Source: Aeromicrobium massiliense JC14 | Lineage (GTDB): Bacteria; Actinomycetota; Actinomycetes; Propionibacteriales; Nocardioidaceae | NCBI RefSeq assembly: GCF_000312105.1 | Contig: NZ_HE978636.1 | Span: 306,025 to 370,024, forward strand | DNA length: 64,000 nt | Reading direction: 5' to 3' | Shown: in pieces, positions 44,575 to 52,285 of the stretch | Position numbering within the stretch: the stretch's first letter is position 1 | Layout: each line of letters opens with the position of its first letter | Made by a program: the position numbers and the translations under genes | The notes under the pieces: model-generated | What the model was told of the DNA's origin: nothing | Databases searched by the model: none | Seen by the model: only the letters and a program-made list of their open reading frames with translations

Positions 44575-45465
44575 ATGGGGCGTGAACCTGCGGCACCGCG
44601 CGACCTGCGCGCCCGGTCCGTGCTGGCCGGGTCCGCGTCCGCGGCCGCCGCCGAGGTCGAGGCCGCGCTCGCCCCGGCCGACCCCACCGCAGCCGCCTTC
44701 TTCGACGTCGACAACACCCTCATGCAGGGCGCGTCGATCTACCACCTCGCCCGCGGCCTGCACGAGCGCGACCTGTTCACCACGCGGCAGATCGTCAGCG
44801 CGGCCTGGCAGCAGACCTGGTTCCGCGTCGCCGGCTCCGAGGACCCTGACCACGTGGCCCAGGCGCGTGCCTCCGCGCTCGCGTTCATCACCGGCCACCG
44901 CGCCACCGAGCTGGAGCAGATCGTCGAGGACGTCTTCGACGAGCACATGGCGCACCGCATCTGGCCGGGCACCCGCGCCCTCGCGCAACAGCACCTCGAC
45001 CACGGCCAACGGGTCTGGCTGGTCACGGCGGCGCCGGTCGAGATCGCCCGGGTCGTGGCCGCACGGCTCGGCCTGACCGGCGCGCTGGGCACCGTGGCCG
45101 AGCAGCGCGACGGCGTCTACACCGGCCGGCTCGTCGGCGAGATGCTGCACGGCGAGAGCAAGGCCGCGGCGATCCGCGAGCTGGCGCGCACCGAGGGGCT
45201 CGACCTCGCGCGCTGCTCGGCGTACTCGGACTCGTCCAACGACCTGCCCATGCTGTCGCTCGTCGGGCAGCCGTGCGCCATCAACCCCGACCGGCGCCTG
45301 CGTCGGCACGCACGGGCCCACGGGTGGCTCGTCCGCGACTACCGCACGGGCCGCAAGCTGGCCGGCACCGGCGTCAAGGTCGCGCTGGTCGGCGCCGCGG
45401 GTGGAGCGGCCTACCGGCTGGTCCGTGACCGGGTGCGGTCGAACCAGCGTCCGGGCGCTTCCTGA
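44575..45465 (+). CDS. HAD-IB family hydrolase (SerB1-like)
   Basis: Haloacid dehalogenase-fold phosphatase, 296 residues. Motif I is AAFFDVDNTLMQG near residue 45, motif II is WLVTAAP, motif III GESKAAAIRELA, and motif IV CSAYSDSSNDLPMLSLVG. The C-terminal ~50 residues include a hydrophobic, glycine-rich segment (GVKVALVGAAGGAAYRLV) that may contact the membrane. In this gene neighbourhood M. tuberculosis has serB1 (Rv0505c). Substrate could be phosphoserine or a lipid phosphate; I cannot decide. Confidence 0.85.
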   Translation: MGREPAAPRDLRARSVLAGSASAAAAEVEAALAPADPTAAAFFDVDNTLMQGASIYHLARGLHERDLFTTRQIVSAAWQQTWFRVAGSEDPDHVAQARASALAFITGHRATELEQIVEDVFDEHMAHRIWPGTRALAQQHLDHGQRVWLVTAAPVEIARVVAARLGLTGALGTVAEQRDGVYTGRLVGEMLHGESKAAAIRELARTEGLDLARCSAYSDSSNDLPMLSLVGQPCAINPDRRLRRHARAHGWLVRDYRTGRKLAGTGVKVALVGAAGGAAYRLVRDRVRSNQRPGAS

Positions 45466-45505
45466 CCCGTACACTGGAACGCGGTCCGAGGGGGAGGGAA
45501 CGCCC

Positions 45506-46207
45506 GTGAGTGGGTCCGCGCTGCGCTGGGCGCTCGCGCTCGCAGCACAGCTGCCGCGCGACGCCGTGCTGGCGCCTGCCCTGGTGGCCATGGCCACCGG
45601 CCCCGCGGCGCCTGCGCCCGAGGGTGGCGGCACCGCCGCTCCCCCGGACGCCGATCCCGAGCGCGACCGGCTGCGGGCGCTCGTCGACCTCGCCACCGGC
45701 GGTGACGCCGAGGCGTTCGGCCAGCTCTACGACCACTACTCCCCCGGGGTCTACCGCTTCGTGCTCTACCGCGTCGGCTCGCGCGCGCTCGCCGAGGACC
45801 TCACCAGCGAGACGTTCATGCGCGCCCTGCGCTCGATCCAGAAGTTCACCTGGCAGGGCAAGGACTTCGGGGCGTGGCTCACCACGATCGCGCGCAACCT
45901 GGTCACCGACCACTTCAAGTCCGGCCGCTCCCGCCTGGAGATCGTCTCCGACGACGTCCCGGACCGACGCTCGGTGCTGGCCCAGCCGGAGACGGACGTC
46001 CTGGCGCACCTGACCAACGAGGCGCTCTACGCCGCGGTCGCGCGGCTCAGCGACGAGCAGCGCGACTGCATCCTCATGCGCTTCATCCAGGGCCTGTCGA
46101 TCGCCGAGACGGCGGCCGCGCTCGACCGCTCCGAGGGCGCCATCAAGCAGCTGCAGCTGCGCGCCGTCCGCGCCCTGGCGAAGCTCATCGACCCGGAGGT
46201 GCGGTGA
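45506..46207 (+). CDS. ECF RNA polymerase sigma factor, BldN type
   Basis: 233 residues. Region 2 spans ~65-135 (EAFGQLYDHYSPGVYRFVLYRVGS, AEDLTSETFMRAL), region 4 ~170-230 (SDEQRDCILMRFIQGLSIAETAAAL, EGAIKQLQLRAVRAL). About 55 residues of mostly hydrophobic and Ala/Pro-rich sequence precede region 2, as in BldN, which in Streptomyces is made as a pro-sigma. GTG start at 45506 after GGGAGGG. The following DUF5667 gene is the position of the anti-sigma factor RsbN, which supports the BldN assignment. Confidence 0.85.
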   Translation: MSGSALRWALALAAQLPRDAVLAPALVAMATGPAAPAPEGGGTAAPPDADPERDRLRALVDLATGGDAEAFGQLYDHYSPGVYRFVLYRVGSRALAEDLTSETFMRALRSIQKFTWQGKDFGAWLTTIARNLVTDHFKSGRSRLEIVSDDVPDRRSVLAQPETDVLAHLTNEALYAAVARLSDEQRDCILMRFIQGLSIAETAAALDRSEGAIKQLQLRAVRALAKLIDPEVR

Positions 46208-46304
46208 TGTGCGACACGCCGCGTAACCAGGGCACCCCTCGCGTCGTTGAGCCCCCTGAGACGCCACGATGGCGTCCGTCACCTGCGCACCGAGAGAACC
46301 GCCG

Positions 46305-47564
46305 ATGAACCCGTTCCGCCGCTCGGCCGAGGCCGAGGCCTTCGACGCCGCACTGCGCGGCGCGGCGCCGGCGTCCGGCCACGAGCAGCTGCTCCGCACG
46401 GTCGAGACGCTGCAGGCCGGTGCGGTCGAGTCCCCGCGGCCCGCGTTCGCCGACGACCTGCGCAGCCGGCTCATGGCCGAGGCGCAGGAGGTCCTTCAGC
46501 CCCGTCCGGCCGTCCCGGTCACGACCACCCCGCGCGGCACCCGGCGACGTCTGGCGGGCGTCGTCGCGGCCGCCGTGACGGTCGCCGGCGGTGCCGGCCT
46601 GGTCGCGTCGAGCGCGTCCGCCCTTCCCGGCGAGGCGCTCTACCCGGTCAAGCGCGGCACCGAGCAGGTGCAGAAGTCGCTGCGGCTGTCCGACAGCGCC
46701 CGCGGCACCTTCGAGCTGCGCCAGGCCACCAAGCGCCTGGCCGAGGTCGAGGCGCTGGCCGAGCGCGACGACACCCCGCAGAAGGTCGTCGACGACGCGC
46801 TGGTCGACTTCGAGAAGGTCGCCCGCTCCGGCACCGGACGCCTGCTCGACGCCTACGAGGACGACCACGACAAGGCCACGCTGCAGCAGGTCGACCGCTT
46901 CGTCGCCGACACCGCACCGACCCTGCAGGACCTCGCCGCGGGCGCCCCGGCGCAGGACACCGTCGTCGACCGCGTGCAGCGCCTGGTCGACGAGCTGACC
47001 GGCACCGTCGACAGCACCTGCCCCACCTGCCTCTCGCGCGAGTCGCGCCGTCTGGCCGACGAGGTGCAACGCACCGTCGGCGGCGGCAGCGACGCCCGGT
47101 CCGACGCCCCGCGCGAGCGGGTCGTGTCCCGCACGCCCGGCGAGCGCCGGTCCTCCGACCGGCACAGACCGGGTGCTCGCGTCGCGATCCCGACGACGAA
47201 GGTCCCCAGTGACGGCACGGCCCGCGACGGCCGTGCCGACGCACGTCCGCGCCCGTCCGCGCGGCCCGCGCCGTCGACGTCCACCAGCCCCACCCCCACG
47301 CCCGGTCCGCGCGAGCGTGCCCGCCAGCGCGGCGAGGAGCGCCGCGCCGAGCGCGAGCGCCGTCGCGAGGAGGCCCGCACCGAGCGGGAGCAGCGCGCCG
47401 AGGACCGTCAGGCCGACCGCGAGCGCCGCCAGGCCGAGCGCGAGGCCCGAGCCGAGGAGCGTCGTGAGCGCGCCCGCGAGCGGGGCGAGGAGCGTCGCCG
47501 TCGCGAGGACGACCGCCGCCGCGAGCGCCAGCAGCGCTGGAACGTCTGGGTCCCGCGCGGCTAG
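46305..47564 (+). CDS. DUF5667 protein, probable RsbN-like anti-sigma factor with charged C-terminal tail
   Basis: 419 residues. N-terminal ~75 residues cytosolic (RRSAEAEAFDAALRG, the sigma-binding part in RsbN), one membrane helix at ~87-106 (LAGVVAAAVTVAGGAGLVAS), then an extracytoplasmic DUF5667 domain (ALPGEALYPVKRGTEQVQKSLRLSD) with a CPTC pair near residue 243. Residues ~300-335 are Pro/Thr/Ser-rich, and the last ~85 are almost only Arg, Glu, Ala and Gln, a predicted single long helix. That tail is far more charged than I expect for RsbN. 97 bases after the sigma gene, same strand. Confidence 0.78.
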   Translation: MNPFRRSAEAEAFDAALRGAAPASGHEQLLRTVETLQAGAVESPRPAFADDLRSRLMAEAQEVLQPRPAVPVTTTPRGTRRRLAGVVAAAVTVAGGAGLVASSASALPGEALYPVKRGTEQVQKSLRLSDSARGTFELRQATKRLAEVEALAERDDTPQKVVDDALVDFEKVARSGTGRLLDAYEDDHDKATLQQVDRFVADTAPTLQDLAAGAPAQDTVVDRVQRLVDELTGTVDSTCPTCLSRESRRLADEVQRTVGGGSDARSDAPRERVVSRTPGERRSSDRHRPGARVAIPTTKVPSDGTARDGRADARPRPSARPAPSTSTSPTPTPGPRERARQRGEERRAERERRREEARTEREQRAEDRQADRERRQAEREARAEERRERARERGEERRRREDDRRRERQQRWNVWVPRG

Positions 47565-47576
47565 AGCCTCCGGCGC

Positions 47577-48716
47577 CTAGAAGAAGGCGCCGCCCCGGTC
47601 GACGAGCAGGCCGTACAGCGTCTGCTGGATCGTCTCGCGCACCTGGTCGGTGACGTTGAACAGCAGCATCGGGTCGTCGGCCGCCTCGGGCGCGTAGGCG
47701 TCCGTGCGCACCGGCTCGCCGAACTCGATGATCCACTTGCTGGGCAGCGGCACGAGACCGAGCAGCCCCAGCCACGGGAAGAACGGCGTGATCGGCAGGT
47801 AGGGCAGGCCGAGCAGGCGCGCGAGCGACGGCAAGTTGCCCACGAGCGGGTAGATCTCCTCGGCGCCGACGATCGACACCGGGACGATCGGCACCTGGGC
47901 GCGCATCGCCGACGACACGAACCCACCGCGGCCGAACCGCTGCAGCTTGTAGCGCTCGCTGAACGGCTTCCCGACGCCCTTGAAGCCCTCGGGCCACACG
48001 GCGGCCAGCTCGCCGCGGCCGAGCAGCCGCTCGGCGTCCTCGGTGCAGGCCAGCGTGGCGCCGAACTTGCGCGCGGTCTCGCCGACGAACGGCAGCGCGA
48101 ACACGAGGTCGGCAGCGAGCGGACGCAGGGTGCGCTGCGCGTAGCGGTGGACGGCGTAGCTGGTGATGAGCCCGTCGATCGGGACGGTGCCGGAGTGGTT
48201 GCCGACCAGCAGGGCGCCGCCCTCGGCCGGGATGTTGTGCACTCCGCGCACCTCGAGCCGGAACCACTTCTCGGCCAGCGGCTCGAGGACCTGCACCAGC
48301 AGCTCGGCGACCTCGGGGTCGTGGCCGAAGTCGTCGACCTCGTAGTCGCCCGAGAGACGACGGCGCAGCGTGGCCAGCATGCGCGCGAGGCGGGACTCCC
48401 AGTCGTCGCCGAGCACGCGCTGGGCGGCGGCGACAACCGCGGTCAGGACCTCGTCGAGCGGGAGCCCCGTCGGGGGCGGCTCCTGCGGACCGTCGTGCGC
48501 GGACGGGGGCGGCTCGGCGGAGGCGTCGTCGGGCACGGCGTGCAGGCGTGGACGCCCGGGGCCGGAGGCGCCCGCGGGGTCGCTCGGGCGACGCGGCGGG
48601 CGGGCGGCACCGCCGGCCAGCGACCGGGCGGCGGTGGACGGCGTGGTGCCGCGCTGCGAGCCGCGTCCGGCTCGGCCCGAGGTGCCCAGTGGCACGTCGC
48701 GGTGGTCGTCGGTCAC
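47577..48716 (-). CDS. Lysophospholipid acyltransferase family protein (PlsC-like)
   Basis: 379 residues: ~85 residues of disordered Pro/Arg/Ser-rich sequence, a helical linker (residues ~88-160), and a PlsC domain. The acyltransferase motif NHSGTVPIDGL stands in place of the usual NHxxxxD (the His and Asp are both kept), with EEIYPL and WPEGFKGVGKPF as the EGTR-like block. Corresponds in position and order to M. tuberculosis Rv0502. GTG start overlapping the epimerase stop. Acceptor lipid unknown. Confidence 0.82.
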   Translation of the reverse strand: MTDDHRDVPLGTSGRAGRGSQRGTTPSTAARSLAGGAARPPRRPSDPAGASGPGRPRLHAVPDDASAEPPPSAHDGPQEPPPTGLPLDEVLTAVVAAAQRVLGDDWESRLARMLATLRRRLSGDYEVDDFGHDPEVAELLVQVLEPLAEKWFRLEVRGVHNIPAEGGALLVGNHSGTVPIDGLITSYAVHRYAQRTLRPLAADLVFALPFVGETARKFGATLACTEDAERLLGRGELAAVWPEGFKGVGKPFSERYKLQRFGRGGFVSSAMRAQVPIVPVSIVGAEEIYPLVGNLPSLARLLGLPYLPITPFFPWLGLLGLVPLPSKWIIEFGEPVRTDAYAPEAADDPMLLFNVTDQVRETIQQTLYGLLVDRGGAFF

Positions 48717-49684
48717 GAGGCTCCCCTCCCGCTGAGCAGACCGGGCTGGAGCCCGGCCGCGAACATCGAGAACGCCTCGGCGCTGGTGTACGCCGGGGCG
48801 TACCCCAGGATCGTGCGCAGCGCCGTCGTGTCGACGACGCGGCCGTGCATGAGCAGCCGGTGCAGGTCGGGCGTGATGTCGGAGCCCATGGCCCGCAGCA
48901 TGGTGCGCGCCGCCGTGCCGAACCCGACCGGCGGGAACGGCACGGTCGGACGCCCGAGCCGGCGCACGGCCTGCGACAGCATCACGACGCCGTCGCCGGC
49001 CACGTTGAACGTGCCCTGGACGCCCTCGTCGACGACGGCGCGGCGCAGCACCTCGAGCGCGTCGTGGACGTGCAGGAACTGCAGCCGCGGGTCGTAGCCC
49101 GCGACCGTCGGCAGGACCGGGTTGGCGAAGTAGGACGCCAGCGGGGCGCCGGCGTCGAGCACCTGGGCCGAGCGCAGCGTCACGATGCGGACGTCGGGCC
49201 GGCGGCGGGCGAAGCCGCGCACGTAGCCCTCGACCTCGCAGACGTCCTTCGGGAAGCCCGAGCCGGTGCCGCCGCGGGCCACCGAGGACTCGGTGAACAG
49301 CGCGGGGCTGCGCGCGGACGTGCCGTAGACGGCCGTCGAGGAGCCCAGCACGAACGTCGTGACGTGCGAGACGCGCTGGCAGGCGGCCAGCAGCTGCATC
49401 GTCCCGATGACGTTGAGCTCCTTGGCCGCGCCGCGGCCGTGCGCGGGACCGAGGTCGAGGTGGACGACGGTGTCGACGTCCTCGACCGCGATGACCTTCG
49501 CGATGACCGGCGTGCGGATGTCGGCGCGGACGAACTTCACGCCGCCGAGGTCCTCCCTCGGCGGCGTGACGTCGACACCGACGACCTTGTCGATCCCGAG
49601 CGCGTCCCCCTGGTCAGCGAGCAGCCGCGCGCATCGCAGAGCGATGTCGCGCGAGAGCCCGGTCACCAGGACGACGCGGCCCAT
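48713..49684 (-). CDS. NAD-dependent epimerase/dehydratase family protein (GalE2-like)
   Basis: Extended SDR of 323 residues. N-terminal VVLVTGLSRDIALRCARLLAD has a GxxxxxA nucleotide loop that departs from the GxxGxxG pattern, followed by VHLDLGPAHG, and VLGSSTAVYGTSARSPALFTE. The classical YxxxK is not clear: the expected region reads GFPKDVCEVEGYV. The fold is therefore present but catalytic ability is uncertain. Gene order with the acyltransferase, bS22 and the HTH protein equals M. tuberculosis Rv0500A-Rv0502. Confidence 0.8.
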   Translation of the reverse strand: MGRVVLVTGLSRDIALRCARLLADQGDALGIDKVVGVDVTPPREDLGGVKFVRADIRTPVIAKVIAVEDVDTVVHLDLGPAHGRGAAKELNVIGTMQLLAACQRVSHVTTFVLGSSTAVYGTSARSPALFTESSVARGGTGSGFPKDVCEVEGYVRGFARRRPDVRIVTLRSAQVLDAGAPLASYFANPVLPTVAGYDPRLQFLHVHDALEVLRRAVVDEGVQGTFNVAGDGVVMLSQAVRRLGRPTVPFPPVGFGTAARTMLRAMGSDITPDLHRLLMHGRVVDTTALRTILGYAPAYTSAEAFSMFAAGLQPGLLSGRGAS

Positions 49685-49704
49685 GGTCTACAGGCCCGTC
49701 CGGC

Positions 49705-49806
49705 TCACTTGCCCAGACGGCGGCGCTGCACGCGCGTGCGCTTGAGCATCTTGCGGTGCTTCTTCTTCGACATCCGCTTGCGACGCTTCTTGATGACAGA
49801 ACCCAC
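49705..49806 (-). CDS. bS22-type small basic ribosomal protein (AURKAIP1/COX24 domain)
   Basis: 33 residues, GTG start, reading [19 protein letters not shown] and ending RVQRRRLGK. This is the actinobacterial AURKAIP1/COX24-domain micro-protein, found on mycobacterial 30S ribosomes as bS22 (Rv0500B position). More than half of its residues are Lys or Arg. It lies 20 bases upstream of the epimerase gene. Too short for most gene finders at default settings. Confidence 0.9.
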   Translation of the reverse strand: MGSVIKKRRKRMSKKKHRKMLKRTRVQRRRLGK

Positions 49807-49894
49807 GGTCCACCTTCTGACGACTGAGTCAATTGCGAGTCCCCAGCCTACGGGCAGCAGGCCAGGAACGACCAGCCAGGCCGCGTCGGAGCGC

Positions 49895-50080
49895 TCAGCC
49901 CGCCTGGAAGTAGGAGTTCTTGAGGTAGGTCTCGACCGCGTGCTCGGGCACCCGGAAGGAACGTCCCACGCGGACGGCCTCGAGCTCGCCGGCGTGGACG
50001 AGGCGGTACACGGTCATCTTGGACACGCGCATCTGGGAGGCGACCTCCGCCACGGTCATGAAACGCACGGACGAGACCAT
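49895..50080 (-). CDS. Small helix-turn-helix DNA-binding protein (excisionase/MerR-like fold)
   Basis: 61 residues: [43 protein letters not shown] is a winged helix of the excisionase family. The ATG at 50080 has GGGAGG upstream; a longer frame covers that site. Despite the excisionase-like domain there is no integrase or att site nearby, and the position upstream of bS22 and downstream of proC matches M. tuberculosis Rv0500A, so it is a chromosomal regulator. Targets unknown. Confidence 0.88.
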   Translation of the reverse strand: MVSSVRFMTVAEVASQMRVSKMTVYRLVHAGELEAVRVGRSFRVPEHAVETYLKNSYFQAG

Positions 50081-50105
50081 GGCGCTTCCTCCCTGGAAAG
50101 TGAAC

Positions 50106-50152
50106 GGCACGCGCGCACTCCGGCTTCCCCACCGGAGAAGAGCGCGCGTGCC
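50106..50152. terminator. Two-tier hairpin between acuC and the HTH gene
   Basis: Outer stem 50106-50116 with 50142-50152 (11 bp, perfect) encloses an inner 6-bp stem (50118-50123 with 50132-50137). It lies 67 bases after the acuC stop and 25 bases before the HTH start on the same strand. It may end the proC-acuC transcript or act as leader structure of the HTH gene. Confidence 0.6.
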
Positions 50153-50219
50153 TGAGCAGAGAGTAGTGGTTCGCAGCGCGGCGCGGTAGCCGAACGGACG
50201 AACAATTTCACCGCTCGGT

Positions 50220-51425
50220 TCAGGGCTGCGGATCCAGGCCCAGCAGCGGGAACGCGGCGGTGCGCGTGGCCATGATCGAGCGGTCCAGCCAGCTGGCCGG
50301 GTCGTACCCCTCGCGCCAGTCGCGGAAGGTGGGCAGGCGCCCGTCGGTCATGCGCGTGGGGGCGTCGCCACCACGCAGCTCGGCCACCCGGGCGCGCCAG
50401 CGCTCCGGCGTCGGCGTGGTCACGTCGAGCGGCGTGCCGCCGACGACGGCGATGAGGTGGCTCCAGGCGCGCGGGACGACGTCCAGCACGGCGTAGCCGC
50501 CCCCGCCGGTCGACACCCACCGCCCGCCGCACAGCTCGTCGGCCAGGTCGCGCAGGGCCAGGTAGGACGCTCGCTGGCCGTCGACGCTGAGCATGAGGTT
50601 GGTGAGCGGGTCGTCCATGTGCGAGTCGCAGCCGTGCTGGGTGACCAGCACGTCGGGGGCGAACTCGCGCAGCGCCTGCGGCACGACGGCGTGGAACGCG
50701 CGCATCCAGCCGGCGTCCGAGGTGGCCGGCGGCAGCGCGACGTTGATCGCGGACCCCTCGGCCCCCTCGCCGCCCGTCTCGGTGGCGTAGCCGGTGCCGG
50801 GGAACAGCGTCTGCGGGCCCTCGTGGACCGAGATCGTGAGCACGCGCGGGTCGCCCCAGAACATCGTCTGGACGCCGTCGCCGTGGTGCGCGTCGACGTC
50901 GACGTAGGCGACCCGCTCGGCACCGTGGTCGAGCAGCCAGGCGATGGCCAGCGCGACGTCGTTGTAGATGCAGAAGCCGCTGGCCTTGCCCGGCATCGCG
51001 TGGTGCAGGCCGCCGCAGACGCTGACCGCGTGCCGGGCCTGGCCGGTCCAGACCTGGCGGGCGGCCTCGATGCTGGCGCCGGCGATGAGCGCGCTGGCCT
51101 CGTGCATGTGGGCGAAGACGGGGTTGTCCTCGGTGCCCAGACCGAAGCCGGGCTCGGTGTAGTGCGGGTGGCTGCTGAGCTTCTGCACGCGCTCGACGTA
51201 GGCCGGCGTGTGCAGCCGCACCAGGTCGTCGTCGGTGGCCGCGGGGGCGCCCACGACGTCGACCTGCTCCAGGACGCCGAGCTCCTCGGCGAGCATCATC
51301 GTCAGCTCGACCCGCACCGGCGCCATGGGGTGGTGGGCGCCGAAGTCGTACTGGGTCATCTGGTCGTCGAAGACGACGACCGAGCGCTGCGGGGCCGACT
51401 CCTGCGGCGCGACGTCCTCGCTCAT
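50220..51425 (-). CDS. Histone-deacetylase-family amidohydrolase (AcuC-like)
   Basis: 401 residues, arginase/deacetylase fold. Zinc and catalytic residues are visible in SVCGGLHHAMPGKASGFCIYNDVALAI (catalytic His pair), VAYVDVDAHHGDGVQTMF (zinc Asp and His) and VTQHGCDSHMDDPL (second zinc Asp), with STGGGGYAV at the end of the pocket. AcuC deacetylates acetyl-CoA synthetase in Bacillus; that role here is inference. Start overlaps the proC stop by ATGA. Confidence 0.87.
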   Translation of the reverse strand: MSEDVAPQESAPQRSVVVFDDQMTQYDFGAHHPMAPVRVELTMMLAEELGVLEQVDVVGAPAATDDDLVRLHTPAYVERVQKLSSHPHYTEPGFGLGTEDNPVFAHMHEASALIAGASIEAARQVWTGQARHAVSVCGGLHHAMPGKASGFCIYNDVALAIAWLLDHGAERVAYVDVDAHHGDGVQTMFWGDPRVLTISVHEGPQTLFPGTGYATETGGEGAEGSAINVALPPATSDAGWMRAFHAVVPQALREFAPDVLVTQHGCDSHMDDPLTNLMLSVDGQRASYLALRDLADELCGGRWVSTGGGGYAVLDVVPRAWSHLIAVVGGTPLDVTTPTPERWRARVAELRGGDAPTRMTDGRLPTFRDWREGYDPASWLDRSIMATRTAAFPLLGLDPQP

Positions 51426-52231
51426 TCGCCCGGGCCGGACAGCTGGGCGGAGCGGGCGGCGGCGGCGCGGACGCCTTCGGCCACGGCCTGCCTGACGCCG
51501 CGGGAGTCGAACGTCTCGATGGCCGCGGCGGTGGTGCCGTTCGGCGAGGTGACCCGGCGGCGCAGCTCGGCCGGCTCGTCGTCGCTGCCGGCCAGGAGCG
51601 CGGCCGAGCCCTGGATGGTGGCCACGGCCAGGCGGTGGGCCGTGGCCGGGTCGAGGCCGGCCTCGACGCCGCCGGCGATCATCGCCTCGGCGAGGTAGAA
51701 GACGTAGGCGGGGCCGGAGCCGGAGACGGCGGTGAGCGCGTCCTGGTCGTCCTCGTCGACGACCACGACCGTGCCGCCGGGCTCCAGCAGGCGCTGGACC
51801 GCGGCCACCCGGTCGGGCCCGCACGAGGCGCCGGGCGAGACGCCGAAGACGCCCTGGCCCACGAGCGCGGGGGTGTTGGGCATGACCCGCAGCACCTCCA
51901 CGCCGTCGGCCACCGCGGCCTCGATCGTGGCGGTGCGGACACCGGCGGCGAACGAGACGACCGCGGCCCCCGGGGCGACCAGCGCCCCGACCTGCTCCAG
52001 CACGCCCGGGACGTCCTGCGGCTTGGTCACGAGCAGCACCAGGTCGGCGCCGCGCACCGCGTCGTCGAGCGCGGCGACGTCGATGCCGTGGCGCTCGCGC
52101 AGCTCGGCGGCCCGCTCGGCGCGCTTCTCGACGGCGACGACGCGGCTCGGCTCGACGCCGGAGGCCAGGAGCGTGGACACGAGGGTCTCACCCATCACGC
52201 CGACGCCGATGACGGCTATGCGATCGGTCAC
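51422..52231 (-). CDS. proC: Pyrroline-5-carboxylate reductase
   Basis: Last step of proline synthesis; 269 residues. N-terminal IAVIGVGVMGETLVSTLLASG (NADPH Rossmann), LVLLVTKPQDVPGVL, RVMPNTPALVGQGVFGVS, and the family signature TAVSGSGPAYVFYLAEAMIAGGVEAGL. GTG start at 52231. First gene of a leftward run that also holds acuC. Confidence 0.94.
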   Translation of the reverse strand: MTDRIAVIGVGVMGETLVSTLLASGVEPSRVVAVEKRAERAAELRERHGIDVAALDDAVRGADLVLLVTKPQDVPGVLEQVGALVAPGAAVVSFAAGVRTATIEAAVADGVEVLRVMPNTPALVGQGVFGVSPGASCGPDRVAAVQRLLEPGGTVVVVDEDDQDALTAVSGSGPAYVFYLAEAMIAGGVEAGLDPATAHRLAVATIQGSAALLAGSDDEPAELRRRVTSPNGTTAAAIETFDSRGVRQAVAEGVRAAAARSAQLSGPGE

Positions 52232-52285
52232 ACCGCCAGCCTAGGACGTCGGACCCCGTCGCGCGGACTCCCCTAGGGTTCCCGT

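Noticed and set aside
49895-50080. Excisionase-like protein as a sign of a prophage or integrative element
   Set aside because: No integrase, att repeat, tRNA or phage gene nearby, and the position matches the chromosomal M. tuberculosis gene Rv0500A.
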